From positions 186,001 to 250,000 of the forward strand of contig NZ_JAJFAY010000006.1 of the NCBI RefSeq assembly GCF_021083305.1: a DNA stretch of 64,000 bases, given 5' to 3'. The position numbers and the translations under genes are program-made. The notes under the pieces are model-generated. The model saw only the letters and a program-made list of their open reading frames with translations. It ran no database searches and was not told where the DNA came from. This document shows, one piece after another, positions 47,045-55,206 of the stretch; the stretch's first letter is position 1; every line of letters begins with the position of its first letter. This DNA is from Haladaptatus sp. DYF46. Its GTDB lineage: Archaea > Halobacteriota > Halobacteria > Halobacteriales > Haladaptataceae.

Positions 47045-48093
47045 GCGACGACGAGTCGGACCCCACGCAAACGTCGGGGGCCACGCTCGGTCATCGGCTA
47101 CCGGGACTGGAATCGGACACCGAGGAGAACGCACGCCTCCGTCTCGGCCTGTACGGCGTCGGACTGCTCGTCCTCTTGGCACTCCCCTTCGTCGTGACCA
47201 CGTTCTGGACGCGTATCGCGCTCCAAGCGCTCATGTGGATCGGGTTGGCCCAATCGTGGAACATGATCGGCGGATACGCCGGGTACTTGGATTTCGGCCA
47301 CGGCGCGTACTTCGGCGTCGGCGCGTTCGCGACCGGTATCGCGATGGTTCAGTTCGGAGCCCCGTTCCTCGCGGGATTCCTCCTCGCCGCCGTCATCGGC
47401 GCAGGACTCGCGTATCTCATCGCCGTCCCGACGCTCAGACTCAAGGGAGCGTACTTCGCCATCGCCACGTGGGCGTTCGCGGAAGCGGTCAAACAGGGGG
47501 CGCTCATCACCGACATCACCGGCGGAACCTTCGGGATGAGCCTTCCAGTGGGACCGCCACCGGCCGTCTTCTACTACGCCATGCTCGCCATGACGGCTGG
47601 AACCCTGCTTCTGACGTGGAAACTCTTCGAGCGGAGCGAGTTCGGCTTTCAGGTCAAAGCGCTTCGCGACGACGAGGACGCTGCCGAATCGCTCGGCATC
47701 GACACCACGCGCGTCAAGCGTCAGGTGTACGTCCTTTCCTGCGTCGTCGCGGCGCTGTTCGGCAGCCTCAACGCCTACTTCATCACCTACATCCACCCCA
47801 ACTCCGTCCTCGCGCCGATAGTGACCGACCGGATGGTCATCATGGTGCTGTTGGGCGGTCTCGGCACCGTGACTGGTCCGGTGGCCGGTGGGCTCATCGT
47901 GTTCGCACTCGAACGCCTTTCGGCGTTGTTCCTCGGCGAGTCGACGTTCTACCTGCCGCTGATCGGCGTTCTGATAATGTTCGTCGTGTTGTTCGCTCCG
48001 AGCGGCATCGTCGGCTTTCTCCGCGGGGACGTTGGCAGCACCGACATCAAACGCAACCTCCGCGAACTAGCGGACAAATTCGATTTCCGATGA
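47041..48093 (+). CDS. livM: ABC transporter permease, LivM type
   Basis: A 350-residue permease with LivM signature (WIGLAQSWNMIGGYAGYLDF, KGAYFAIATWAFAEAVKQGA, KALRDDEDAAESLGIDTTRV, GGLGTVTGPVAGGLIVFALE). The GTG at 47041 overlaps the livH stop (GTGA), giving coupled translation; an upstream GTG at 47032 is possible. The first 30 residues are acidic and cytosolic. Confidence 0.9.
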   Translation: MSDDESDPTQTSGATLGHRLPGLESDTEENARLRLGLYGVGLLVLLALPFVVTTFWTRIALQALMWIGLAQSWNMIGGYAGYLDFGHGAYFGVGAFATGIAMVQFGAPFLAGFLLAAVIGAGLAYLIAVPTLRLKGAYFAIATWAFAEAVKQGALITDITGGTFGMSLPVGPPPAVFYYAMLAMTAGTLLLTWKLFERSEFGFQVKALRDDEDAAESLGIDTTRVKRQVYVLSCVVAALFGSLNAYFITYIHPNSVLAPIVTDRMVIMVLLGGLGTVTGPVAGGLIVFALERLSALFLGESTFYLPLIGVLIMFVVLFAPSGIVGFLRGDVGSTDIKRNLRELADKFDFR

Positions 48094-48821
48094 CCGAGAC
48101 ACTCCTACACACGGAAAACCTCACGAAGAAGTTCGGCGAACTGACCGCGAACGACGAGATTTCCCTCGAAGTACCGCGGGGAGAGATTCGCGGTATCATC
48201 GGCCCGAACGGGAGCGGCAAGACGACGTTCTTCAACACCCTCACGGGATACTACGAACCCTCCGGGGGTTCGGTCGTCTTCGACGGTACCGACGTGACCG
48301 GGTGGAAGCCACATCGTATCGCCCGCCGCGGGATGGGTCGGACGTTCCAGATAGTCTCGCCGTTCAAGAACATGACCGTCCGGCAGAACCTGCTCGCCGT
48401 CAGGGCACCCGACGGGGTGGACAAGGACGAACGGGCGGACGAAATCCTCTCGTTCCTCGAAATCGACCACATCGCGGACAACCAAGCCCGCGGGATGAGC
48501 GGCGGCCAACAGAAGTTACTCGAACTGGCTCGGGTACTGATGTTGGACCCCGCCTGCATTCTGCTCGACGAACCGACGGCGGGCGTCAACCCCGCCCTCG
48601 AAAATCGAATCCTCGAACACATCGCGACGCTCAACGAACGGGGAACGACGTTCGTCATCGTGGAACACGACATGACGGTGATGCGGACTGTCGTGGACAC
48701 CGTCTCCGTTTTCGACCAGGGTCGCCACATCGTCGAAGGCTCGTTCGAGGAGGTAAAACGGGACGAACACGTCCGCGAGGCATACCTCGGTTCGGCCGCC
48801 GACGAGGGGGTGTCGCTGTGA
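48090..48821 (+). CDS. livG: ABC transporter ATPase, LivG type
   Basis: A 243-residue ATPase: Walker A GPNGSGKTT, LivG-type MGRTFQIVSPFKNMTV, signature MSGGQQKLLELAR, Walker B CILLDEP and the H-loop VEHDM. ATG 48090 overlaps the livM stop (ATGA). It energises import with LivF. Confidence 0.93.
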   Translation: MTETLLHTENLTKKFGELTANDEISLEVPRGEIRGIIGPNGSGKTTFFNTLTGYYEPSGGSVVFDGTDVTGWKPHRIARRGMGRTFQIVSPFKNMTVRQNLLAVRAPDGVDKDERADEILSFLEIDHIADNQARGMSGGQQKLLELARVLMLDPACILLDEPTAGVNPALENRILEHIATLNERGTTFVIVEHDMTVMRTVVDTVSVFDQGRHIVEGSFEEVKRDEHVREAYLGSAADEGVSL

Positions 48822-49543
48822 ACGACGCGGACGAACCCCCCACGCTCGTCGCCGAGGACGTCGTTGCCGGTTACGACGAACACGAAGTCCTGCACGGGGT
48901 TTCGCTGTCGTCACACCCCGGCGTCACCTGCATCTTCGGACCGAACGGTTCCGGCAAATCGACGATGTTGAAGACGTTGAACGGCGTCGTGCCGATTTGG
49001 TCGGGGACGGTTCGATACGGCGACAGGGAGATAACCGACCTCGACCCGGAGGAAATCGTCACGACCGGAATCGCGACCCTCCCGCAGGGCGGCGGCGTGT
49101 TCGAATCGCTCACGGTCGCCGAGAATTTGCGGGTCGGCGGGTTCACCGAATCGGACGGTGACGTCCTCGCCCGGCGACGCGAAGAGGTGATCGAAGCGTT
49201 TCCCGACCTCGAAGCGAAACTCGACGTGAAAACCCGTTCGCTATCCGGCGGTCAGCAGATGATGGTCAGTCTCGGTCGGGCGATGATGACCGGCGCGGAC
49301 ACGTATCTGCTGGACGAACCCTCCGCCGGACTCGCACCGGCGCTCGTCGACGACGCGTTCGACCTCATCGAAACCCTCGTCGAACGCGGGTCGCGCGTGA
49401 TTCTCATCGAGCAGAACGTGTCCGCCGCGCTCCGGTTGGCGGATTACGTGTACATCCTCGCCGAGGGCGACCTCCAGTTCGAGGGGGTACCGGACGAACT
49501 CGCGGACGAGGAGGAACTGATCGAACTCTATCTGGGGCTGTGA
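48818..49543 (+). CDS. livF: ABC transporter ATPase, LivF type
   Basis: A 241-residue ATPase with Walker A GPNGSGKST, signature LSGGQQMMVSLGRAMM, Walker B TYLLDEPSAGLAP and the C-terminal LAEGDLQFEGVPDEL typical of LivF. The GTG at 48818 overlaps the livG stop (GTGA), so the five genes are a tightly coupled operon. Confidence 0.92.
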   Translation: MNDADEPPTLVAEDVVAGYDEHEVLHGVSLSSHPGVTCIFGPNGSGKSTMLKTLNGVVPIWSGTVRYGDREITDLDPEEIVTTGIATLPQGGGVFESLTVAENLRVGGFTESDGDVLARRREEVIEAFPDLEAKLDVKTRSLSGGQQMMVSLGRAMMTGADTYLLDEPSAGLAPALVDDAFDLIETLVERGSRVILIEQNVSAALRLADYVYILAEGDLQFEGVPDELADEEELIELYLGL

Positions 49544-49547
49544 CACG

Positions 49548-50033
49548 ATGGACGAAAAAGACATTCGCATCCTCGACGCCATCGCGACGGAGCGGACGTC
49601 CAGCCCGGACGCCATCCATCGGGCGACGGACATCCCGAAATCCACGGTTCACTACCGCTTGACGAAACTCCGCGAACGGGGTGCCATCTCGAACGAGATG
49701 ACGGACGTGGACCTCGACGAAATCGGACTCCCGATAACCGTCATCTCGGAGGTGATAGCCGAGTTCGAGGAGGGCTATCATCACGAGGTGGGGGAGAAAC
49801 TCGGTGACATCGAGGGCGTCAATCAGGTCTACTTCACCATGGGCGATACCGATTTCATCGTCATCAGCAACCTCCCGACGCGAGGGATGGTGGAGGGACT
49901 CATCGAGGAGTTCGAACGAATCTCGGCGATAAAGCGGACCAGTTCGAAGTTCGTCATCACGACGGTCAAGGCCGAGGCCAACCCGGTCGCCGACTTCGAA
50001 CTCGACACGCTGCTCGAAATCCTCTCCGACTGA
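49548..50033 (+). CDS. Lrp/AsnC-family regulator
   Basis: A 161-residue Lrp/AsnC protein: N-terminal HTH (EKDIRILDAIATERTSSPDA, IPKSTVHYRLTKLRERGAIS) and a C-terminal RAM-type ligand domain (GYHHEVGEKLGDIEGVNQVY). It starts 4 bases after livF, so it is in the same operon. Bacterial ectoine clusters have an AsnC-type regulator (DoeX/AsnC), so this one probably senses an intermediate such as diaminobutyrate; that is inference. It could bind the palindromes of the island. Confidence 0.88.
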   Translation: MDEKDIRILDAIATERTSSPDAIHRATDIPKSTVHYRLTKLRERGAISNEMTDVDLDEIGLPITVISEVIAEFEEGYHHEVGEKLGDIEGVNQVYFTMGDTDFIVISNLPTRGMVEGLIEEFERISAIKRTSSKFVITTVKAEANPVADFELDTLLEILSD

Positions 50034-50063
50034 GGGGTCGGATAATCGACAATTCCCTTCCGC

Positions 50064-51035
50064 TTACGTCGTTTCCGGCGCGAGGACCTGATTGTCCAGC
50101 GTCTCGCCCGATTCGAGGCGTTCCAGGTTCTCCGCCACGATGTCGGCGAGTCGGTCCCAGTGCAGCGGCGTGTGGCCGCCGGTGTGCGGCGTGATGAGGC
50201 AGTTCTCTAGGTCCCAGAGCGGGTGGTCGGCCGGGAGCGGTTCGGGGTCGGTCACGTCCAGTGCCGCCCCCCGAATCTTGTTCGACCGGAGCGCGGCGAC
50301 GAGCGCGTCGGTATCGACGATGGGTCCGCGTGCGGTGTTGACGAGGACGGCGTCCGTCGGCATCGTCGCGAACTCTGCTGTTCCGATGAGGCCGCGCGTC
50401 GCCTCCGTGAGCGGGCAGGCGACGACGACGTAGCGACTCCGAGAGAGCGCGTCGTGGATGGCGTCCTCGTCGAAGCCGACCACCTCGTCCGTCGGACCGC
50501 CCTTCTCCGGCGTGTACCGGACGCCGACGGTTTCGACGTCGAACCCCTGAAGGCGCTGAGTGACGGCCTGTCCGATGGACCCGAGACCGATGACCGTCAC
50601 GGTGCTGCCGGTGAGTTCGCCGGACTGGAAGTGCCGCCACTCGGAACGCTGCTTGCGCCGCCATCCCTCGTGGAGACGGCGGGCGAAGACGAGCATGTTT
50701 CCGACGGCCTGCTCGGCGATGCCGGGTGCGTGGATGCCGCCCGCGTTCGTCACCGCGACACCGCGCTCCGCGAGGGCGTCCGTGGGGACGTGGTCGGTGC
50801 CCGCGAAGGTACACGCGAACAGTTCGAGTTTGTCGGCGCGGGCGAGCAGGGATTCGTCCACGGTGATGCCGGTAACGACCCGCGCGTCGGCGACGAGTTC
50901 GCGTTCCTCTTTCGGTGTTCGGGCGTGAACGACGGTTCGGTCAGGGAGGCGTTCGCGCAGCGCCTCTGCGTACGATTCCATCGACAGTCCTTCGGTCCCC
51001 TCGCGGAGGACGACGATATCCGGATTTTCACTCAT
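50064..51035 (-). CDS. D-isomer-specific 2-hydroxyacid dehydrogenase
   Basis: A 323-residue NAD-dependent enzyme: VTVIGLGSIGQAVTQRL (NAD fold), HAPGIAEQAVGNMLVFARR, catalytic arginine in LVNTARGPIVDT, glutamate in VTDPEPLPADHPLW, histidine in TPHTGGHTP. It interconverts a D-2-hydroxyacid and a 2-oxoacid. Start ATG 51035. It diverges from the M20-dehydratase operon, so it may share control and could dispose of an oxoacid from hydroxyectoine breakdown, but this is speculative. Confidence 0.85.
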   Translation of the reverse strand: MSENPDIVVLREGTEGLSMESYAEALRERLPDRTVVHARTPKEERELVADARVVTGITVDESLLARADKLELFACTFAGTDHVPTDALAERGVAVTNAGGIHAPGIAEQAVGNMLVFARRLHEGWRRKQRSEWRHFQSGELTGSTVTVIGLGSIGQAVTQRLQGFDVETVGVRYTPEKGGPTDEVVGFDEDAIHDALSRSRYVVVACPLTEATRGLIGTAEFATMPTDAVLVNTARGPIVDTDALVAALRSNKIRGAALDVTDPEPLPADHPLWDLENCLITPHTGGHTPLHWDRLADIVAENLERLESGETLDNQVLAPETT

Positions 51036-51166
51036 GATGCACCGCCGCGTCGATTGACGCGAATCGATGGCCGAACGATTGTGGGGGTCCAACTTAGTCC
51101 TTTTGTGTAGTCGCTGTCAACGGATTGCGTTTACAATTAAGTGATTGGAGCGTGTCAGTACCACAC

Positions 51167-52447
51167 ATGGCAGAGTCAATACGCGACCGACTCGTCGACG
51201 TGCGACGCGAGTTCCATCGGTACCCGGAACCGGCGTGGCGCGAGTTCCACACGACACACCGAATCGTCGAGGAGATTCGGGGAATCGGCGTCGACGAACT
51301 CGCCGTCGGCACCGAAGCGTACGACGGCGACGACAGGATGGCCGTCCCCGACGCCGAGGACATCGAGGAGTGGTCCGAACGCGCCCGCGAACGCGGTGCC
51401 GACCCGGACCTCCTCGACCGCATGGAAGGGGGAAACACCGGGGCCGTCGCGGTCCTGAACCGAGGTTCGGGACCGACAGTCGGCTTGCGGGTGGACATCG
51501 ACGGCCTCTTCATCGAGGAATCGGCGGACGACGACCACGTGCCCGTCGCCGAGGAGTTCAGGTCGGAAGGGGACGGGACGATGCACGCCTGCGGTCACGA
51601 CTCCCACATGACGTGGGGGTTGGCGACGCTCGAAGCCATCGCGGAGAGCGACTTCGACGGAACGCTCGTCGTCTTCTTCCAACCCGCCGAGGAGGTGTCC
51701 GGCGGCGGCCACCCGATGGCGGAAAGCCGATTCGCCGACGACCTCGATTACCTCTTCGCCGTCCACGTCGGTCTGGACCACCCGACCGGTGAGGTGGTCG
51801 CCGGAATCGAGCGACCGCTCGCCATGTGCCACGTCGACGTGACGTTCGAGGGAACCTCCGCACACGCCGGGAAAGCGCCGCAGGACGGCGACAACGCGAT
51901 GCAGGCGCTCGGCACCGCCATCCAGAACGCCTACGGGATTCCGCGGCACGAGGACGGAATGACCCGCGTCAACTTCGGGTGGGCGGAGGCGGGGACGTCG
52001 AGCAACGTCATCGCCGACTTCGCACACGTCGAAGCGGAGGCGCGCGGCGAGACGACCGAACTCATGGAGTACATGCAATCGCGATTGGACAGGACGCTCG
52101 AAACCGCCGCCGAGATGCACGGCTGTGACGTGGATATCGACGTACGGAGCAAATCCCCTCGCGCCGACAGCGACCCGGAACTCGCCGACGTCGTGGCGGG
52201 CGTCGCCCGCGAAACGGCGGGCGTCGAATCGGTCCTCCCGGCCGCGGACTTCGGTGCGAGCGAGGACGCGACGTTTTTGATGCGGCGGGTACAGGAAAAC
52301 GGCGGCCTCGCGACGTACCTCATCGTCGGCACCGACCATCCGACGAGCCATCACACGCCGACGTTCGACGTGGACGAACGGAGCCTCGAAATCGGCGTGA
52401 ACGTGCTGGTCGAATCCATCCTCTCCGTCTCGGGGACCGAAGCGTGA
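51167..52447 (+). CDS. M20D amidohydrolase, AbgA-like; candidate N-acetyl-diaminobutyrate deacetylase
   Basis: A 426-residue M20 zinc hydrolase of the AbgA kind. DVRREFHRYPEPAWREFHTT is near the start; MEGGNTGAVAVLNRGSG and VGLRVDIDGLFIEES follow. Zinc ligands lie in HACGHDSHMTWGLA, FQPAEEVSGGGHPM, FAVHVGLDHP and SHHTPTFDVD. In the island it is the only enzyme able to remove the acetyl group made by DoeA, replacing the AstE-like DoeB/EutE of bacteria. TATA-like TTTACAATTAAG lies about 30 bases before the ATG. Translation is coupled to the next gene. Confidence 0.75.
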   Translation: MAESIRDRLVDVRREFHRYPEPAWREFHTTHRIVEEIRGIGVDELAVGTEAYDGDDRMAVPDAEDIEEWSERARERGADPDLLDRMEGGNTGAVAVLNRGSGPTVGLRVDIDGLFIEESADDDHVPVAEEFRSEGDGTMHACGHDSHMTWGLATLEAIAESDFDGTLVVFFQPAEEVSGGGHPMAESRFADDLDYLFAVHVGLDHPTGEVVAGIERPLAMCHVDVTFEGTSAHAGKAPQDGDNAMQALGTAIQNAYGIPRHEDGMTRVNFGWAEAGTSSNVIADFAHVEAEARGETTELMEYMQSRLDRTLETAAEMHGCDVDIDVRSKSPRADSDPELADVVAGVARETAGVESVLPAADFGASEDATFLMRRVQENGGLATYLIVGTDHPTSHHTPTFDVDERSLEIGVNVLVESILSVSGTEA

Positions 52448-53712
52448 ACTCCGAACGGACGGACGGTGGAAAACTCACCGCCGACGATATCGTCACCGTG
52501 GCCGACGTGAAGGCAGCGCGGGACCGCCTCGACGGTGTGGTTCACCGGACGCCGCTGGACCGGTCCACGACGTTCGCGGAGCGAAGCGGGGCGGCCTCCG
52601 TCGGCCTCAAACTGGAGAACATGCAGCGGACGGGGTCGTTCAAGAGTCGCGGCGCGTACAACACGATGGCGGGGTTGTCCCCGGCGGAACGCGAACGCGG
52701 CGTCGTCGCTTCGAGCGCGGGGAATCACGCACAGGGCGTCGCGTTCGCGGGTGGACTGCTCGACATCGACACGACCATCGTCGTTCCGGAAGTGACCCCC
52801 TCCGCGAAGATAGAGGCGACGCGCGGGTACGGTGCTGACGTCATCGTCGAAGGCGACATCTACGAACGCTCCTACGAGCACGCCCTCGAACTCGCGGACG
52901 AGGAGGGATTGCAGTTCGTCCACCCGTTCAACGACGAGGAGATAATCGCGGGGCAGGGAACCGTCGGCCTCGAACTGCTCGACCAGTACCCCGAACTGGA
53001 CACCGTCCTCGTCTCCATCGGCGGTGGCGGATTGATTTCGGGTATCGCGACGGTGCTCAAAGCGCACGACCCGGATATCCGCGTCGTCGGCGTCCAACCC
53101 GAGGGGGCGTTCCACGCCAAACCGTCGCTCGAACGCGGCGAAATCCACGAACTGCCGGACGTAAACACCGTGGCGGAAGGCATCGCCGATACCCGATTGC
53201 TCGACAAGACGTTCGCCGTCATCCGCGAACGGGTGGATGACGTGGTGAGCGCCAGCGACCGCGAGATGCGCGTCGCCGTCACGCTCCTCGCGGAGCGTGC
53301 CAAAACCGTGGCCGAAACGGCGGGGGCAGCGCCGCTCGCGGCGCTGCTCTCCGGCGCGGTGGACGTGGAGGACGAACACGTCGCGGTCGTCGTCTCCGGC
53401 GGCAACGTGAACCTCTCGGAACACGCCGATTGCACCCGAACCGGTTTGATGCGACTCGGCCGATACGCGGAGGCCCGCCTCTCCGTCGCCGACTGGCCTG
53501 ACGGACTCGGCGCATTGACGGAAACCCTCGACCATCACGGCGCGGAACTGGAGGAACTGGAGCGGGCGCGACGAACCGACGCCGACGACCCAAATCGAAC
53601 GCCGGTGAGGGTCGGCGTGGCGGGAGGCGGACGGGACCACCTCTCTTCGGTGGTAGATGCATTGAACGACAGGGAGGGAATCGCGGTGGAAAACAGTACG
53701 TTGGACGGTTGA
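52444..53712 (+). CDS. PLP-dependent threonine dehydratase-like enzyme (EutB candidate)
   Basis: A 422-residue fold-type-II PLP enzyme: PLP lysine in GSFKSRGAYNTM, ASSAGNHAQGVAF, glycine loop VSIGGGGLISGIATVL, ending with an ACT-like domain (ARLSVADWPDGLGALTETLD). By family it would be threonine ammonia-lyase (IlvA/TdcB). Its GTG overlaps the stop of the M20 gene (GTGA), which places it in this pathway and suggests dehydration of hydroxy-diaminobutyrate, like EutB in hydroxyectoine use. The ACT tail differs from the shorter EutB I recall, so plain threonine deaminase is the main alternative. Confidence 0.8.
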   Translation: MNSERTDGGKLTADDIVTVADVKAARDRLDGVVHRTPLDRSTTFAERSGAASVGLKLENMQRTGSFKSRGAYNTMAGLSPAERERGVVASSAGNHAQGVAFAGGLLDIDTTIVVPEVTPSAKIEATRGYGADVIVEGDIYERSYEHALELADEEGLQFVHPFNDEEIIAGQGTVGLELLDQYPELDTVLVSIGGGGLISGIATVLKAHDPDIRVVGVQPEGAFHAKPSLERGEIHELPDVNTVAEGIADTRLLDKTFAVIRERVDDVVSASDREMRVAVTLLAERAKTVAETAGAAPLAALLSGAVDVEDEHVAVVVSGGNVNLSEHADCTRTGLMRLGRYAEARLSVADWPDGLGALTETLDHHGAELEELERARRTDADDPNRTPVRVGVAGGGRDHLSSVVDALNDREGIAVENSTLDG

Positions 53713-53755
53713 GAAAGGGTGAAATCGTCGTCACCGGGTTTCGTTCACGCGTTTC

Positions 53756-55129
53756 TCAGGCCGGTTTCGCCGACGGCGTCCCCGCCGCCTCGATGGCCTC
53801 GTTCAGGATGCCGACGCCCATCTCGATTTCGCGCTCCGTCGAATCGAGCGGCGGAAGGAGGCGGATGGTCTTCTTCCCGCATCCGAGGGTGAGGAGCCCG
53901 CGTTTCAGCGCCTCGTGAACGACCTCGTCCCGGCGGTCCGCGGTGTCGAACTCCACGGCGAGCATGAGTCCTTTGCCGCGCACGTCGACGACGTGTCCCG
54001 GCGCGGCGTCGCGGAGCAGTTCCTTGGCCTGCCGTCCGCGTTCGGTCGCGTTTTCGAGCAGGTCGTGCTCCTCGATGGCGTCGAGCGTGAGCGCGCCCTG
54101 CATCGACGCGAGGAGGTCGCCGCCGCCGAACGTCGACCCCAACCGGTTCTTCTCGGACGGGAAGAGGTCGGACCGCGAGATGGTCGCGCCGGTCCGAAGC
54201 GCCTTCGCGCTGGCGATGACGTCGGGTTCGATGGCGTAGTGGTCCGAAGCCCACATCTTTCCCGTGCGACCCACGCCGGACTGGATTTCGTCGACGACGA
54301 GCGGAATGTCGTAGGTTTCACAGACGTCGCCGACTTCGGCCATGAACTCGGGGTTCGGGAACCGATAGCCACCGACGCCCTGAACCGGTTCGATGGTGAC
54401 GAACGCGACTTCGTCGGGGTTGACGTGACCGCCTTCCGGTTGGAGCGCGTTCCGTAGCTGTGAGCCGTTTCCGGTGAAAAAGCCGCAGTCACAAGCGCCG
54501 TCGCTGTCGTCAGTGTCGCCCGTCTCCGCGCAAAACGGGACCGTGCGGACGCCCGCGATTTCCGGGTAGTGTCGCGTGTACACCTCGTTCGAACGGGTCA
54601 ACGAGAGGGTCCCGAGCGTTCGTCCGTGAAAGCTCCCGTCGAACGTGAAGGCGTACTTGGCGGCGGGTTTGTGGTCGTGGGTTATCTTCATGGCGTTCTC
54701 CATGGCCTCGGCCCCGGAGTTCGAGAGGAAGACGGTGTCCATGCCGTACTGGCTTGAGACGTCGACGAGTTTCTCGACGAGGTGACTCGACGCGGGAAAT
54801 TCCGCCGTCTCCGGGTCCGGTCCCGCGCCGAAGTACATGTCCTGTCCGGCGATTTTCATCGGTTCGACAAGCGAGAACTCGCGCAGTTTGCCGAGTATCT
54901 TCTCGTTGTTGTAGCCGAGCGGTGCCGCGCCGATGTGGCAGGTAAAATCGAGCAACACGTTGCCGTCGACGTCGGTGACGAACGGGCCGTCCGCTTCGCC
55001 CGTCACATCCCAGACGAACTCGTGTGAGAACTCGCTCGGTGCGGCGTGTTCGTGATGAAAATCGATCCATTTCTGTGCGTTCGGACCGGGCAGCGTGACC
55101 ACGTCGGGATTCGCCGTGTCCCTATCCAT
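53756..55129 (-). CDS. Class-III aminotransferase (4-aminobutyrate/diamino-acid type)
   Basis: A 457-residue class-III enzyme: FLSNSGAEAMENAMKITHDH, FDGSFHGRTLGTLSLTR, FVTIEPVQGVGGYRFPNPEF, VVDEIQSGVGRTGKMWASDH, PLP lysine in SAKALRTG. It is distinct from the two paired paralogues and carries a CDCG cysteine pair in an insert (ETGDTDDSDGACDCGFFTGN). It may act on 4-aminobutyrate, lysine or diaminobutyrate. ATG 55129 (a TTG lies 6 bases upstream). It converges with the dehydratase gene; the BCCT gene is upstream on the same strand. Confidence 0.82.
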   Translation of the reverse strand: MDRDTANPDVVTLPGPNAQKWIDFHHEHAAPSEFSHEFVWDVTGEADGPFVTDVDGNVLLDFTCHIGAAPLGYNNEKILGKLREFSLVEPMKIAGQDMYFGAGPDPETAEFPASSHLVEKLVDVSSQYGMDTVFLSNSGAEAMENAMKITHDHKPAAKYAFTFDGSFHGRTLGTLSLTRSNEVYTRHYPEIAGVRTVPFCAETGDTDDSDGACDCGFFTGNGSQLRNALQPEGGHVNPDEVAFVTIEPVQGVGGYRFPNPEFMAEVGDVCETYDIPLVVDEIQSGVGRTGKMWASDHYAIEPDVIASAKALRTGATISRSDLFPSEKNRLGSTFGGGDLLASMQGALTLDAIEEHDLLENATERGRQAKELLRDAAPGHVVDVRGKGLMLAVEFDTADRRDEVVHEALKRGLLTLGCGKKTIRLLPPLDSTEREIEMGVGILNEAIEAAGTPSAKPA

Positions 55130-55206
55130 ACACAATGTTCGTATATCCCGTTATTAAAACTTGTTGTCGATACGGAACGGACGACCGTCGCCGGTCGGGT
55201 GGTCGG

